Source of the DNA: Vogesella mureinivorans
Lineage (GTDB): Bacteria > Pseudomonadota > Gammaproteobacteria > Burkholderiales > Chromobacteriaceae
Assembly (NCBI RefSeq): GCF_007644035.1
Contig: NZ_VMTV02000134.1
Coordinates: forward strand, 124,001 to 188,000
Length of the DNA: 64,000 nucleotides
Reading direction: 5' to 3'
Shown: piece after piece, positions 26,901 to 35,697 of the stretch
How positions within the stretch are numbered: position 1 is the stretch's first letter
Layout of the letters: every line of letters starts with the position of its first letter
Notes under the pieces: model-generated
Told to the model about the DNA's origin: nothing
The model's database searches: none
What the model saw: the letters and a program-made list of their open reading frames with translations, nothing else
Translations under genes and position numbers: made by a program

Positions 26901-28499
26901 ATGGGCCCCGCTCCTTCAGATGTTCCCACCCCGCCACCGCCAGGTACGGCCGCGGCAGGGTGCTACCAGCCGCTACCGCTGGCTGTGTTGAGCGAGGCCG
27001 CTGGCCGCCCCCGCTGGCAGCTGGTATCGGCTTGGCTACTCTCGCTCGTGGCTAGCCTGTGGCTAGGCGTGATGCAGCTTGATGGTGGCTGGTATGGCTT
27101 TCAGATACACGCTGGCGAGCTGTCTTTTGTGCTGAGCATTTATCCGCCGCTGACGATCAGTACGCTGTGGGTGCTGTGTATCGGCTATGCCTGGGGGGCA
27201 TCGCTAGCCTACCTTACCACCTTCATGGTGGGCATGTTGTCCGGTTTGCCGGTGGGCTGGGCGCTGGTGTTTGCCTTTGCCAACCCGCTGGGCTTGCTGG
27301 TGATGGCGCAGGTTTACCAGCATGTGCAAGTCAGCTATCTGCCGCGCACCCTGCCCGCGCTGATGTTTTTTATCACCATCAGCTTCATTTCCGGCATTGC
27401 CAGCGCCACCGGCTCGTTTATCTGGAGCTACTACAACGACTTGTCTGCGCTGGGGGCGTTTCAGGCCTGGCAGGGCTGGTGGGCGGGTAACTTTCTGCAA
27501 ACCGTTGTCACGTGCGGGCCATTGCTGTTGCTACTGGCGCCACAGCTGATGCGCTGGCGCCAGCAACACTGGCCCCGTTTTGGCCAGGCACCCGCCATGG
27601 GCCAGCGCTGGGCGTGGCTGGTGGCGCTCTTGTCGCTGGCGGGGGTCATTGCCTTTTTGTGGTTGTCGTTCATGCTGGCAGACCGCAGTGTCATGGCCTT
27701 GCCCGGTAGTAGTGCGCAGCAGTGGCAACAGCGTGCCATGCTGTACCGCGATTCGGCCATGTCGGTGTACTGGGTCATGTCCGTGTTGCTGTTTGCCATG
27801 GTGTTTCTGGGTTACCGCTTTTTTACCCAGCGCACGCTGCAGTTACGCCAGGCCGCCGAGCGGGTGGCCTACGAGCGCGATCTGGCCCTGCGCCGCCAGG
27901 GCGAGGCCGAGGTGGCGCGTAATGCCTTGCATCAGCTCAACCAGGAGCTGGCAGCCCGCATTCGCGAAGTAGAGCTGCTGCAAGCGCAGCTACGCGAACA
28001 GGCCATGCGCGACCCGCTTACCGGCCTGCACAACCGCCGTTACCTGCATCAGCGTTTGCCCGCTTTGCTGTTGTCGGCACAAACCGCCGGCCCGCAGCTG
28101 TGCGTGGTGCTGCTGGACCTGGACCATTTCAAGCGGGTAAACGACCAGCATGGCCACGCCACTGGTGACGCGGTATTGCGGCACTTTGCCGCCCTGCTGC
28201 TGGCGGCGGTACGCCCTGCCGACGGGGTGGTGCGCTACGGTGGCGAGGAGTTCTTGCTGCTACTGCGCGGCTACCCTACAGAGCAGGTCGATGCCTTGCT
28301 GCGCGGCTTGCAGGCTGCTTTTGCTGCCAGCAGCTTTGCGGTACCTGCCGGGCAGCTAAGCGGGCTGAGTTTTTCCGCCGGCATCACCTTTGGCGGCAGT
28401 GTGCACGATAGCCAGGACGCTTTGCTGCAGCAGGCGGACGACGCGCTATACCAGGCCAAGGCAGCCGGGCGGCACACCTGGCGGCAGTACCGGCCTTAG
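26901..28499 (+). CDS. membrane diguanylate cyclase (MASE1-like sensor plus GGDEF)
   Basis: 532 residues. After a Pro-rich start, about eight transmembrane segments span residues 40-330 (MASE1-like sensor), then a coiled coil (A-E-R-V-A-Y-E-R-D-L...) and a GGDEF domain with D-P-L-T-G-L-H-N-R-R, L-D-L-D-H-F-K-R-V-N-D and active site R-Y-G-G-E-E-F. Synthesises c-di-GMP; the stimulus is unknown. The ATG at 26901 is the best fit, though the ribosome site is weak and in-frame codons continue to 26760. Confidence 0.88.
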   Translation: MGPAPSDVPTPPPPGTAAAGCYQPLPLAVLSEAAGRPRWQLVSAWLLSLVASLWLGVMQLDGGWYGFQIHAGELSFVLSIYPPLTISTLWVLCIGYAWGASLAYLTTFMVGMLSGLPVGWALVFAFANPLGLLVMAQVYQHVQVSYLPRTLPALMFFITISFISGIASATGSFIWSYYNDLSALGAFQAWQGWWAGNFLQTVVTCGPLLLLLAPQLMRWRQQHWPRFGQAPAMGQRWAWLVALLSLAGVIAFLWLSFMLADRSVMALPGSSAQQWQQRAMLYRDSAMSVYWVMSVLLFAMVFLGYRFFTQRTLQLRQAAERVAYERDLALRRQGEAEVARNALHQLNQELAARIREVELLQAQLREQAMRDPLTGLHNRRYLHQRLPALLLSAQTAGPQLCVVLLDLDHFKRVNDQHGHATGDAVLRHFAALLLAAVRPADGVVRYGGEEFLLLLRGYPTEQVDALLRGLQAAFAASSFAVPAGQLSGLSFSAGITFGGSVHDSQDALLQQADDALYQAKAAGRHTWRQYRP

Positions 28500-28618
28500 A
28501 CCTGGGCCTGCGGCCCACTTGCCCCTGCCCTGCTGCTGGCGGCCAACCGTCGCACGCGGGTAGCGCAGCCATAAATGCGGGCTTGTTCAGGCAGCCATAT
28601 CGATTCATGGCATTTCTG

Positions 28619-28647
28619 TATATGATTTGTATTGGACAAATCATATA
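28619..28647. promoter_or_regulatory. long perfect operator palindrome before the SDR gene
   Basis: TATATGATTTGT and ACAAATCATATA form a perfect 12-base inverted repeat with a 5-base centre, ending 4 bases before the SDR start codon. Its size suits a dimeric repressor (TetR, MarR or GntR type). No such regulator gene is adjacent. Confidence 0.7.
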
Positions 28648-28651
28648 GGTC

Positions 28652-29404
28652 ATGGCCATGCAAACCATCTGGATTACCGGCGCCAGCGGCGCTATCGGCA
28701 GCGCGCTGGCTCGGCGGCTATCGCCTGGCCACCGTCTGGTACTGAGCGCACGGCGCGAGCCCGAGCTGGCGGCGCTGGCCGCCAGCCTGCCCGGCGAGGT
28801 ACTGCTGCGGCCACTGGATACGCTGGACGCCACCGCGGTGCGCGACACGGTGGCAGGGTTGGCCGCAGACGGCGTGGCGCTGACCGGCCTGGCCCACTGC
28901 GTGGGCAGCACGCTGATCCGCCCGCTGCACCTGACCGCCGAAGACGACGCCTGGCAGCTGATGCAGCACAACTGGCTCAGCGCCGTGCATGTGCTCAAAG
29001 CCTTTGTCGCCGCGGCGCTCAAGCACAAGCAGCCCGCCAGCGCGGTGCTGGTGGGCTCGCTGGTGGCGCAGGCCGGCTTTCCCAACCACGAGGCCATCGC
29101 TAGCGCCAAGGCGGCGGTAGCGGCACTGGCACAAAGCACCGCCGCCAGCTATGCCGAGCGCGGTATCCGCGTGAACTGCGTGCACCCGGGGCTGACGGTA
29201 TCGGCGCTGTCGGCACGGCTTACCGGCACGCCGGAAGCCATCGCCCGCAACGCGCAGGCCAACCCGATGCAGCGCGTGGGCCAGGGTGACGACACCGCCG
29301 CGCTGATCGCCTTTCTGCTGTCGCCCGAGGCCGGCTGGATGACCGGCCAGAATATCGGTGTAGATGGCGGCCACGGCGTGATTCACCCCCTGCCCAAGGC
29401 ATGA
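28652..29404 (+). CDS. SDR-family protein lacking the catalytic tyrosine
   Basis: 250 residues with the Rossmann motif T-G-A-S-G-A-I-G near residue 9, V-L-V-G-S-L-V with the catalytic Ser, and the C-terminal G-Q-N-I-G-V-D-G-G-H. At the usual Y-x-x-x-K site the sequence reads I-A-S-A-K, so the active-site Tyr is replaced by Ile. It may be a non-classical reductase or a binding protein. Overlaps the photolyase gene by ATGA and is preceded by a strong palindrome. Confidence 0.85.
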   Translation: MAMQTIWITGASGAIGSALARRLSPGHRLVLSARREPELAALAASLPGEVLLRPLDTLDATAVRDTVAGLAADGVALTGLAHCVGSTLIRPLHLTAEDDAWQLMQHNWLSAVHVLKAFVAAALKHKQPASAVLVGSLVAQAGFPNHEAIASAKAAVAALAQSTAASYAERGIRVNCVHPGLTVSALSARLTGTPEAIARNAQANPMQRVGQGDDTAALIAFLLSPEAGWMTGQNIGVDGGHGVIHPLPKA

Positions 29405-30933
29405 GCTATAGCGTTGTCTGGTTCAAGCGCGACCTGCGCCTGGCCGACCACGCCCCGCTGTGCGCCGCCGCCGCGCGCGGCCCCGTGTTATGCCTGTACG
29501 TGGTGGAGCCGGGGCTGTGGCAGCAGCCGGACGCCTCGGCGCGGCAGTACCATTTCTTGCGCGAAAGCCTGCACGACCTGGCCGCCCAGCTGCGCGAGCG
29601 CGGCCTGCGCCTGTACGTGGCGGTGGGCGAGCTGGCCGAGGTGCTCACGCAGCTGCACGCGCAGGCCCCGTTTGACGCGCTGTTTGCCCACGAGGAAACC
29701 GGCAACGACTTTACCTACCGCCGCGATATCGCCGTGGCGCGCTGGTGTGCGGCCAACCGTGTGCACTGGCGCGAGTGGCCACAGTTTGGCGTGGTGCGCG
29801 GCCGCCTGAACCGCGACCACTGGCAGCCGCAGTGGGAAACCCTGATGGCCGCCCCGCTGCTGCCGGTGCCGCCGCTGCAGCAAGCTGCCCTCAGCTGGCC
29901 GCCGGTGCACCTGCCGGGTGCGGCGGCAATGGGCTTGGGCGATGGCGATGCCCCCGCCCGGCAGCCCGGTGGCCGCCAGGCGGCGCTGGCGGTGCTGGAT
30001 GATTTTCTGCTGGATCGCGCGGCGCGCTACCGTGGTGGTATTTCGTCGCCGCTGTCTGCCCCCACGGCCTGCTCGCGTTTGTCGCCGTATCTGGCGCTGG
30101 GCTGCCTGTCGATGCGCGAGGTGGTGCAAGCCAGCCGCGCCACCCTGGCGCAGCTACACGGTGACGCCACGGCCAGCCGCCGCGTGGCGGGCATTCGCGC
30201 CTTTATCAGCCGCCTGTACTGGCACTGCCATTTCATCCAGAAGCTGGAAAGCGAGCCGGCGCTGGAATGGCGCAACCTGCACCGCGGCTACGACGGACTG
30301 CGTGAAAACGACTGGGACGAGGCGCGTTTTGCCGCCTGGCGCGACGGGCGCACCGGCTGGCCGCTGGTGGACGCCTGCATCGCCATGCTGCGCCACACCG
30401 GCTGGCTGAACTTTCGCATGCGCGCCATGCTGGTGTCGGTGGCCGCTTACCCGCTGTGGCTGCACTGGCGGCCGGTGGGGCTGTGGCTGGCGCAGCAGTT
30501 TGTCGATTACGAGCCGGGCATCCACTGGAGCCAGCTGCAGATGCAGTCCGGCACCACCGGCATCAACGTGCCGCGCATCTACAACCCGCTGAAGCAGGCG
30601 CGCGAGCACGATCCGCACGGCCGCTTTGTGCGGCAGTGGCTGCCACCGCTGCGCCGGGTGCCCGACGTGTGGCTGTTCGAGCCGTGGCGCATGCCGCCCG
30701 ATATCCAGGCGCGCTGCGGCGTGCAGGTTGGCCGCGACATCCCGCAGCCGCTGGTGGACGTAGAAGCCGCCACCCGCGAGGCCAAGGCGCGGCTGTTTGC
30801 GCTGCGTGCCCGGCCCGAGGTGCGCGCCGGCAAGGCCGCCATTGTGACGCGGCACGGCTCGCGCAAGCGCGGTGCAGCCGGTGGCCGCCGCCAGCCGCCG
30901 GCCACGCCCGGCCAGCTGAGCCTGGACTGGTAG
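29401..30933 (+). CDS. cryptochrome/photolyase family protein
   Basis: 510 residues. N-terminal alpha/beta photolyase domain (V-V-W-F-K-R-D-L-R-L-A-D-H-A-P-L) followed by the helical FAD domain with S-P-Y-L-A-L-G-C-L-S, W-H-C-H-F-I-Q-K-L-E and G-W-P-L-V-D-A-C-I-A-M-L. Ends in a basic, Arg/Pro-rich tail. Repairs UV photoproducts or senses light; subclass uncertain (closest to FeS-less bacterial FAD-binding photolyases). Co-translated with the SDR. A second, DASH-type gene lies 2 kb downstream. Confidence 0.9.
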   Translation: MSYSVVWFKRDLRLADHAPLCAAAARGPVLCLYVVEPGLWQQPDASARQYHFLRESLHDLAAQLRERGLRLYVAVGELAEVLTQLHAQAPFDALFAHEETGNDFTYRRDIAVARWCAANRVHWREWPQFGVVRGRLNRDHWQPQWETLMAAPLLPVPPLQQAALSWPPVHLPGAAAMGLGDGDAPARQPGGRQAALAVLDDFLLDRAARYRGGISSPLSAPTACSRLSPYLALGCLSMREVVQASRATLAQLHGDATASRRVAGIRAFISRLYWHCHFIQKLESEPALEWRNLHRGYDGLRENDWDEARFAAWRDGRTGWPLVDACIAMLRHTGWLNFRMRAMLVSVAAYPLWLHWRPVGLWLAQQFVDYEPGIHWSQLQMQSGTTGINVPRIYNPLKQAREHDPHGRFVRQWLPPLRRVPDVWLFEPWRMPPDIQARCGVQVGRDIPQPLVDVEAATREAKARLFALRARPEVRAGKAAIVTRHGSRKRGAAGGRRQPPATPGQLSLDW

Positions 30934-30969
30934 CGTGCGCGCCGCCCGGTTGGCCGCCCGCACAAAACA

Positions 30970-31004
30970 ACACGGCCGCGCCCTGTTGCCAGGGGCGGCC
31001 GTGT
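30970..31004. terminator. hairpin between photolyase and azoR
   Basis: ACACGGCCGC pairs with GCGGCCGTGT and the stem continues with one bulge; it lies between convergent genes. Confidence 0.75.
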
Positions 31005-31021
31005 CGGTTAGCGCAAAATGC

Positions 31022-31624
31022 TTAAGCAGCAGCGATGGCGGCTTCGGCAGCGGCCAGGGCGGCAGCCTTGGCGTCCGGGCCCATGGCCACGCCTTCAGCG
31101 CGCACGAAGGACACGTCGGTAATGCCCAGGAAGCCCAGCACGGTCTTCAGGTAGTCTTCCTGGAAGTCCATCTGCTGGCCTTGCTCGTTGCTGTACACGC
31201 CGCCACGGGCCGATACCACGTACACCTTTTTGCCGCCGGCCAGGCCGACCGGGCCGGTTTCGGTGTACTTGAAGGTGCGGCCGGCCACGGCCACGCGGTC
31301 GATCCACGCTTTCAGCTGCGACGGCACGCCAAAGTTGTACATCGGGGCGCCGATCACCAGCACGTCGGCGGCCAGGAATTCGGCGATCAGCGCGTCGCTG
31401 CGGGCGGCTTCGGCTTGCTGCAGCGCGCTCCAGTCGGCTTTGTCGGTAAAGGCAGCGCCCAGGATTTCGCCGGACAGGTGCGGAATCTCGTTGGCGGCCA
31501 GGTCGTGGTAGGTCACCTGCGCGTCGGCGTGGCGGGCGGTCAGGCTGCTGACCAGCGCCTGGGTCAGGCCGCGGGATACCGAGTTGGTGGCGAGGATGCT
31601 GGAATCGAGGTGCAGGATGTTCAT
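31022..31624 (-). CDS. azoR: FMN-dependent NADH-azoreductase
   Basis: 200-residue flavodoxin-fold quinone/azo reductase, usual family length. Begins M-N-I-L-H-L-D-S-S-I, with S-x-S-R in the FMN site, A-P-M-Y-N-F-G-V-P-S-Q-L-K-A-W-I-D and S-A-R-G-G-V-Y-S motifs. Provides two-electron reduction of quinones under electrophile stress. Divergent from a LysR gene likely to control it. Confidence 0.93.
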   Translation of the reverse strand: MNILHLDSSILATNSVSRGLTQALVSSLTARHADAQVTYHDLAANEIPHLSGEILGAAFTDKADWSALQQAEAARSDALIAEFLAADVLVIGAPMYNFGVPSQLKAWIDRVAVAGRTFKYTETGPVGLAGGKKVYVVSARGGVYSNEQGQQMDFQEDYLKTVLGFLGITDVSFVRAEGVAMGPDAKAAALAAAEAAIAAA

Positions 31625-31719
31625 GGTGCGGCTCTGTTGGGGGTGTGTGCCGCACGCTGCGGCGATGTGTGTACTGTAAATCTGCTACCAATCGCGCACT
31701 AGACCGCTAGAATCGGATT

Positions 31720-31743
31720 CATTGTTCCACTGGCGAGACAATG
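31720..31743. promoter_or_regulatory. putative LysR operator between azoR and its regulator
   Basis: CATTGT and ACAATG, spaced by 12 bases, sit just before the LysR start, the usual position of an autoregulatory site. Confidence 0.4.
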
Positions 31744-31745
31744 TG

Positions 31746-32684
31746 ATGCAAGACCTGAACGATTTGCTGTTTTTTGCCAAGGTCGTCGAGCACGGCGGCT
31801 TCAACGCTGCCAGCCGTCAGCTGGGCGTGCCCAAGTCGCGGCTGTCGCGGCGCGTGGCCGAGCTGGAAGCGCGCATCGGCGTGCGTCTGCTACAGCGCAC
31901 CACGCGCCGGCTGGCGCTGACCGACGTGGGCGCGCAGTACTACCGCCACTGCCAGGCCATGCTGGCCGAGGCCGAGGCGGCCGAAGAAACCATCGCCCGC
32001 CACACCGCCGAGCCGCGCGGCCTGGTGCGCGTGAGCTGCCCGGAGCTGCTGGCCAAGACCCTGCTGGCGCCGCTGCTGCCGGCTTTCATGGCGCGCTACC
32101 CGCAGGTGCGCATCACGCTGGAAGTCACCGGCCGCCGCGTGGACCTGATCAACGACGGCATCGACGTGGCGCTGCGCGTACGGCAGCGGCTGGACGACAG
32201 CGCCAGCATCGTGGCGCGGCCGCTGGCGCAAAGCGAAAGCGCGCTGGTCGCCAGCCCGGCGCTGATTGCGGCGCAGGGTTGGCCGCAACACCCGGCCGCC
32301 CTCACCGCCTGGCCGGCGCTGGTGATGAGCCGCCCCGACGGCCGTGGCGAATGGCCGCTACTGGACGAAGTGGGTCAGCTCACCCGGCTGGACATCGCCG
32401 AGCCACGGCTGATGAGCGACGACCTGCTGGTGCTGCGCGAAGCCGCCATCGCCGGCTGCGGCGTGGCGCTGCTGCCGCTGATGGTGTGCCACGATGCGCT
32501 GGCCGACGGCCGCCTGCAGCGTGTGCTGCCCGGCTACCGCACGCCGGATGGCATCCTGCATGCCGCGTTTCCCGGGCGCCGCCACCTGATACCGGCGGTG
32601 CGTTGTTTTATCGATTTTCTGGTGGAGGCCATACCGCCGCAGCTGGCGCGTTGCGAAACGCACGGCTTGCCGCTGCCCGGCTGA
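31746..32684 (+). CDS. LysR-family transcriptional regulator
   Basis: 312 residues; helix-turn-helix (V-V-E-H-G-G-F-N-A-A-S-R-Q-L-G-V-P-K-S-R-L-S-R-R-V close to the N-terminus) and effector domain. The ATG at 31746 follows a GAGA site. Divergent from azoR, so a quinone-responsive regulator of azoR is likely (inference). Confidence 0.92.
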   Translation: MQDLNDLLFFAKVVEHGGFNAASRQLGVPKSRLSRRVAELEARIGVRLLQRTTRRLALTDVGAQYYRHCQAMLAEAEAAEETIARHTAEPRGLVRVSCPELLAKTLLAPLLPAFMARYPQVRITLEVTGRRVDLINDGIDVALRVRQRLDDSASIVARPLAQSESALVASPALIAAQGWPQHPAALTAWPALVMSRPDGRGEWPLLDEVGQLTRLDIAEPRLMSDDLLVLREAAIAGCGVALLPLMVCHDALADGRLQRVLPGYRTPDGILHAAFPGRRHLIPAVRCFIDFLVEAIPPQLARCETHGLPLPG

Positions 32685-32726
32685 GCAAGCACAGCCCGCG
32701 CCGCCACCGTTGCAAGGAGAGCAAGC

Positions 32727-32876
32727 ATGAAAATGCGCAAGAAAGCCGACCTGCCCAGCAAGGTGTGCGCCGCCTGTGGCCGCCCGTTTAGCTGGCGCAA
32801 AAAATGGCAGGCCGTGTGGGACGAGGTGAAGTACTGCTCCGACCGCTGCCGCCACACGCGGCGGAGCGCGTCATGA
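32727..32876 (+). CDS. DUF2256 small zinc-finger-like protein
   Basis: 49 residues: K-V-C-A-A-C-G-R-P-F-S-W-R-K-K-W and Y-C-S-D-R-C, two CxxC-type pairs as expected for DUF2256. Good AAGGAGAG ribosome site. Overlaps the DASH cryptochrome by ATGA; DUF2256 is a frequent neighbour or fusion partner of such cryptochromes. Confidence 0.9.
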   Translation: MKMRKKADLPSKVCAACGRPFSWRKKWQAVWDEVKYCSDRCRHTRRSAS

Positions 32877-34150
32877 GCGCCGTACTGTACTGGTTCCGCC
32901 ACGACCTGCGCCTGGGCGACAACCCGGCGCTGTGCCAGGCGCTGGCGCAGGCCGACACCCTGCTGCCGGTGGTGTGTCTCGATGACGGCTGGCAGCCGCA
33001 CTCGCCGTGGCCGTTTGCCCGCCTGTCGCCCGCGCGGCAGCGGGTGCGTGCCGACGCCCTCGCTGCGCTGGATGCCGCCCTGCAGGCGCGGGGCAGCCGC
33101 TTGCTGGTGCTGCACGGCGCGCCGCAGCAGGTGTTGCCGCCGCTATTGGCGCGCCACGGCCTGCAGCGCATCGTGGCCGAGGACATCGCCGCGCCCGAGG
33201 AGCAAGCGCAGGTGGCCGCCTTGCGCCAGGCCGGGCTATCAGTAGACACCGTGTGGCAGAGCACGCTGCTGGACCCGGCCAGCCTGCCGTTTGCCCCCGC
33301 CGCGCTACCGGCCAGCTTTACCGCCTTTCGCCAGCGGGTAGAGGCCGCCGCGGTACGCCCGCCCGCACCGTTGGCCGCACCGGCACAGTTCCCCCCGCCA
33401 CCGGCCGGCGTGGACTGGCAGCCGCTGCCGCACGCCACCGCCGAGCCCGACCCGCGCAGCAGCCTGCCCTGGCACCTGCCCGCTGCCCACGCAGGTGAAG
33501 CGGCCGGCCTAGCGCATCTGCAGCAATACCTGGCGCGTGACCTGCCGCGCACCTACAAAGCCACCCGCAACGGCCTGATCGGGCGGGATTACTCCAGTAA
33601 ATGGTCGTTGTGGCTGGCACTGGGCAGTGTGTCGGCGCGCACGCTGTACGCCGCGCTGCAGGGCTACGAGGCGCAGCACGGCGCCAGCGACGGCAGCTAC
33701 TGGCTGTGGTTCGAGCTGCTGTGGCGCGATTACTTCCGCCTGCTGCACCGGCAGTACGGTGCCCGGCTGTACCGTGGCAGCGGCCTGCACGGCCAGCCGC
33801 CGGCGCCGATGGACAGCGCGGCGTTTGCGCGCTGGTGCCAGGGCTGCACCGGCCATACTTTTATCGATGCCGGCATGCGCGAGCTGGCCGCCAGCGGCTA
33901 TCTGTCCAACCGCCTGCGCCAGAACGTGGCCAGTTATCTGATTCACGACCTGGGCGGCGACTGGCGCGCTGGTGCGGCGTGGTTCGAGTCGCAGCTGGTG
34001 GATTACGACGTGTACAGCAACCAGGGCAACTGGCTGTATCTGGCCGGGCGCGGTACCGACCCGCGCGGCAGCCGCCGCTTCAACCCCGACAAGCAAGCCG
34101 CCGACTACGACGCCGACGGCGCCTATCGCCGGCTGTGGGGCACGCGCTAG
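32873..34150 (+). CDS. DASH-family cryptochrome/photolyase
   Basis: 425 residues. Photolyase domain (V-L-Y-W-F-R-H-D-L-R-L-G-D-N) and FAD domain ending with D-V-Y-S-N-Q-G-N-W-L-Y-L-A-G, then G-T-D-P-R-G-S-R-R-F-N-P-D-K-Q-A, the DASH signature. DASH proteins repair CPDs in single-stranded DNA and bind an antenna pigment. Start at 32873 follows GCGGAG. Coupled to DUF2256. Confidence 0.93.
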   Translation: MSAVLYWFRHDLRLGDNPALCQALAQADTLLPVVCLDDGWQPHSPWPFARLSPARQRVRADALAALDAALQARGSRLLVLHGAPQQVLPPLLARHGLQRIVAEDIAAPEEQAQVAALRQAGLSVDTVWQSTLLDPASLPFAPAALPASFTAFRQRVEAAAVRPPAPLAAPAQFPPPPAGVDWQPLPHATAEPDPRSSLPWHLPAAHAGEAAGLAHLQQYLARDLPRTYKATRNGLIGRDYSSKWSLWLALGSVSARTLYAALQGYEAQHGASDGSYWLWFELLWRDYFRLLHRQYGARLYRGSGLHGQPPAPMDSAAFARWCQGCTGHTFIDAGMRELAASGYLSNRLRQNVASYLIHDLGGDWRAGAAWFESQLVDYDVYSNQGNWLYLAGRGTDPRGSRRFNPDKQAADYDADGAYRRLWGTR

Positions 34151-34226
34151 CCGCTGCGGCCAACCTTGGGCACTGGCAATAAAACCACAGCCTGACGCCC
34201 TGGCGCTTGCCGTGGCGATACGAGGA

Positions 34227-34255
34227 AAGTAATGTATCAAAACGATACGTTACTT
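34227..34255. promoter_or_regulatory. operator-like inverted repeat before the DinB-like gene
   Basis: AAGTAATGTATC and GATACGTTACTT match as a 12-base inverted repeat with one mismatch and a 5-base centre, 12 bases before the start codon; typical of TetR-type operators. Confidence 0.6.
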
Positions 34256-34266
34256 AAAGGGCTGTT

Positions 34267-35058
34267 ATGCACAACCGCTTTGACCAGTTTCGCCAGATTG
34301 CACTGGGCCGCCAGCTGGAGGCGCTGATCGACCACCCGCAGCGCTACACCGAATACGCCGTGTTGTCGCGTGCCGGCCTGCCCGCCGTCACCGCCATCGT
34401 GCACACGCTGCAGCGCTGCTTTCCCGAGCTGGACGCCGACCAGAGCGCGCGCCAGTTTTGCGGCGCCATGGTGGGCGAGGTCATGCGCCGCCACGGGCAC
34501 GCGCTGCTGCGGCCGCGTGGCCGCGTGCCGGGCGGCTACTTTAGCTATGGCGCGGTGTGGTCGCCGCTGCCGGTGGCGCGCGATTTTGCCACCCTGCTGG
34601 CCGAGCTGGCTGCCATGCCGCAGCGCGTGGCCGACAAGCTGGCGGCGATACCGGCAGCGCGGCGCGGCGAGCGCCCCGCCGGCACGGCCTTTAGCGCACT
34701 GGAGCACGCCTGCCACCTGCGCGACCTGGACCGCGACGCTTTTCTGCCGCGCATCCACGCCATGCTGGCCAGCCCGCTGGCCGAGCTGCACGGCGTGAAC
34801 GGTAGCGAATGGGCGCAGCAGCGCGGCTATCAGCAACAGGACTTTGCCGCCGCGCTGGCCGGCTTTGCTGCGGCGCGGGCGGCGTTACTGGCGCGGCTGC
34901 AAGCGTGCGGCGAGGCCGAGCAGGCACGGGTAGCGGTATGGGAAGGCCAGCGCCGGCTGACGCTGGCCGAGCTGGTGGCCGACATGGCCGACCACGACGC
35001 GACGCACGGGCTGGAAATCGACGAGCTGCTGCTGGCGCTGGACGGCGTGGCGGTGTGA
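34267..35058 (+). CDS. DinB-superfamily protein with extra N-terminal domain
   Basis: 263 residues. The C-terminal about 150 residues look like a DinB-type four-helix bundle, with metal-ligand-like histidines in L-E-H-A-C-H-L-R-D-L-D and D-H-D-A-T-H-G. The N-terminal about 110 residues are unassigned (V-H-T-L-Q-R-C-F-P-E-L and M-R-R-H-G-H-A-L-L). The family includes thiol transferases and DNA-damage proteins; the activity here is unknown. Preceded by an operator palindrome. Confidence 0.7.
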   Translation: MHNRFDQFRQIALGRQLEALIDHPQRYTEYAVLSRAGLPAVTAIVHTLQRCFPELDADQSARQFCGAMVGEVMRRHGHALLRPRGRVPGGYFSYGAVWSPLPVARDFATLLAELAAMPQRVADKLAAIPAARRGERPAGTAFSALEHACHLRDLDRDAFLPRIHAMLASPLAELHGVNGSEWAQQRGYQQQDFAAALAGFAAARAALLARLQACGEAEQARVAVWEGQRRLTLAELVADMADHDATHGLEIDELLLALDGVAV

Positions 35059-35064
35059 GGCGGC

Positions 35065-35083
35065 GCGGCCAACGTTGGCCGCA
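35065..35083. repeat. palindromic pair of the GTTGGCCGC motif between convergent genes
   Basis: GCGGCCAAC and GTTGGCCGC abut (35065-35082) in the 30-base gap between the DinB-like gene and thiE, probably serving as the shared transcript end. Confidence 0.85.
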
Positions 35084-35088
35084 CCCGA

Positions 35089-35697
35089 TCAGGAATACAG
35101 CGCGGCCAGGGTGGCGGCGCGTTCGGCGATGCCGTCGCCGTCGAACAGGCTGCCGATGACGGCAATGGCGTCGGCACCCGCCGCCACGACCTGGCCGGCG
35201 TTGGCGGGGCTGATGCCGCCGATGGCCACACGCGGTACGCCCAGGCTGGCGGCGTCGGCAAACAGCGACAGCGGCGCGTGCACGGCGCCGGGCTTGGTGC
35301 CGGAGGCAAACACGGCACCAAAGGCCACGTAGCTGGCGCCGGCGGCCACGGCGCTGCGCGCCAGGTCCAGGCTGTTGTAGCAGCTGGCGCCGATGATGGC
35401 ACCGTCGCCCAGGCGGGCGCGGGCGGCGGCGATGGCGTCGTCGTCGCGCCCCAGGTGCACGCCGTCGGCACGGATGGCTTCGGCCAGGGCGACGTCGTCG
35501 TTCACGATAAACAGCGCGCCGCGGCTTTGCGCCAGGCTTTTCAGGATATTGGCTTGCCACAGGCGGCGCACGGCGTCGCTGCCTTTGTTACGGTACTGCA
35601 GGATGCGTGCGCCGCCGTCCAGCGCGGCGCTGACTTGCTCGATAAGCTGTTCGCTGTTGTCGGTATCGGGGGTAATGGCGTACAGGCCGCGGATCAT
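35089..35697 (-). CDS. thiE: thiamine-phosphate synthase
   Basis: Joins HMP-pyrophosphate and thiazole phosphate. 202-residue TIM barrel with Q-Y-R-N-K (pyrophosphate site), D-D-V-A-L-A, G-V-H-L-G and the I-G-G-I-S-P-A-N phosphate loop. Overlaps thiD by ATGA, so thiD-thiE form an operon. Confidence 0.95.
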   Translation of the reverse strand: MIRGLYAITPDTDNSEQLIEQVSAALDGGARILQYRNKGSDAVRRLWQANILKSLAQSRGALFIVNDDVALAEAIRADGVHLGRDDDAIAAARARLGDGAIIGASCYNSLDLARSAVAAGASYVAFGAVFASGTKPGAVHAPLSLFADAASLGVPRVAIGGISPANAGQVVAAGADAIAVIGSLFDGDGIAERAATLAALYS

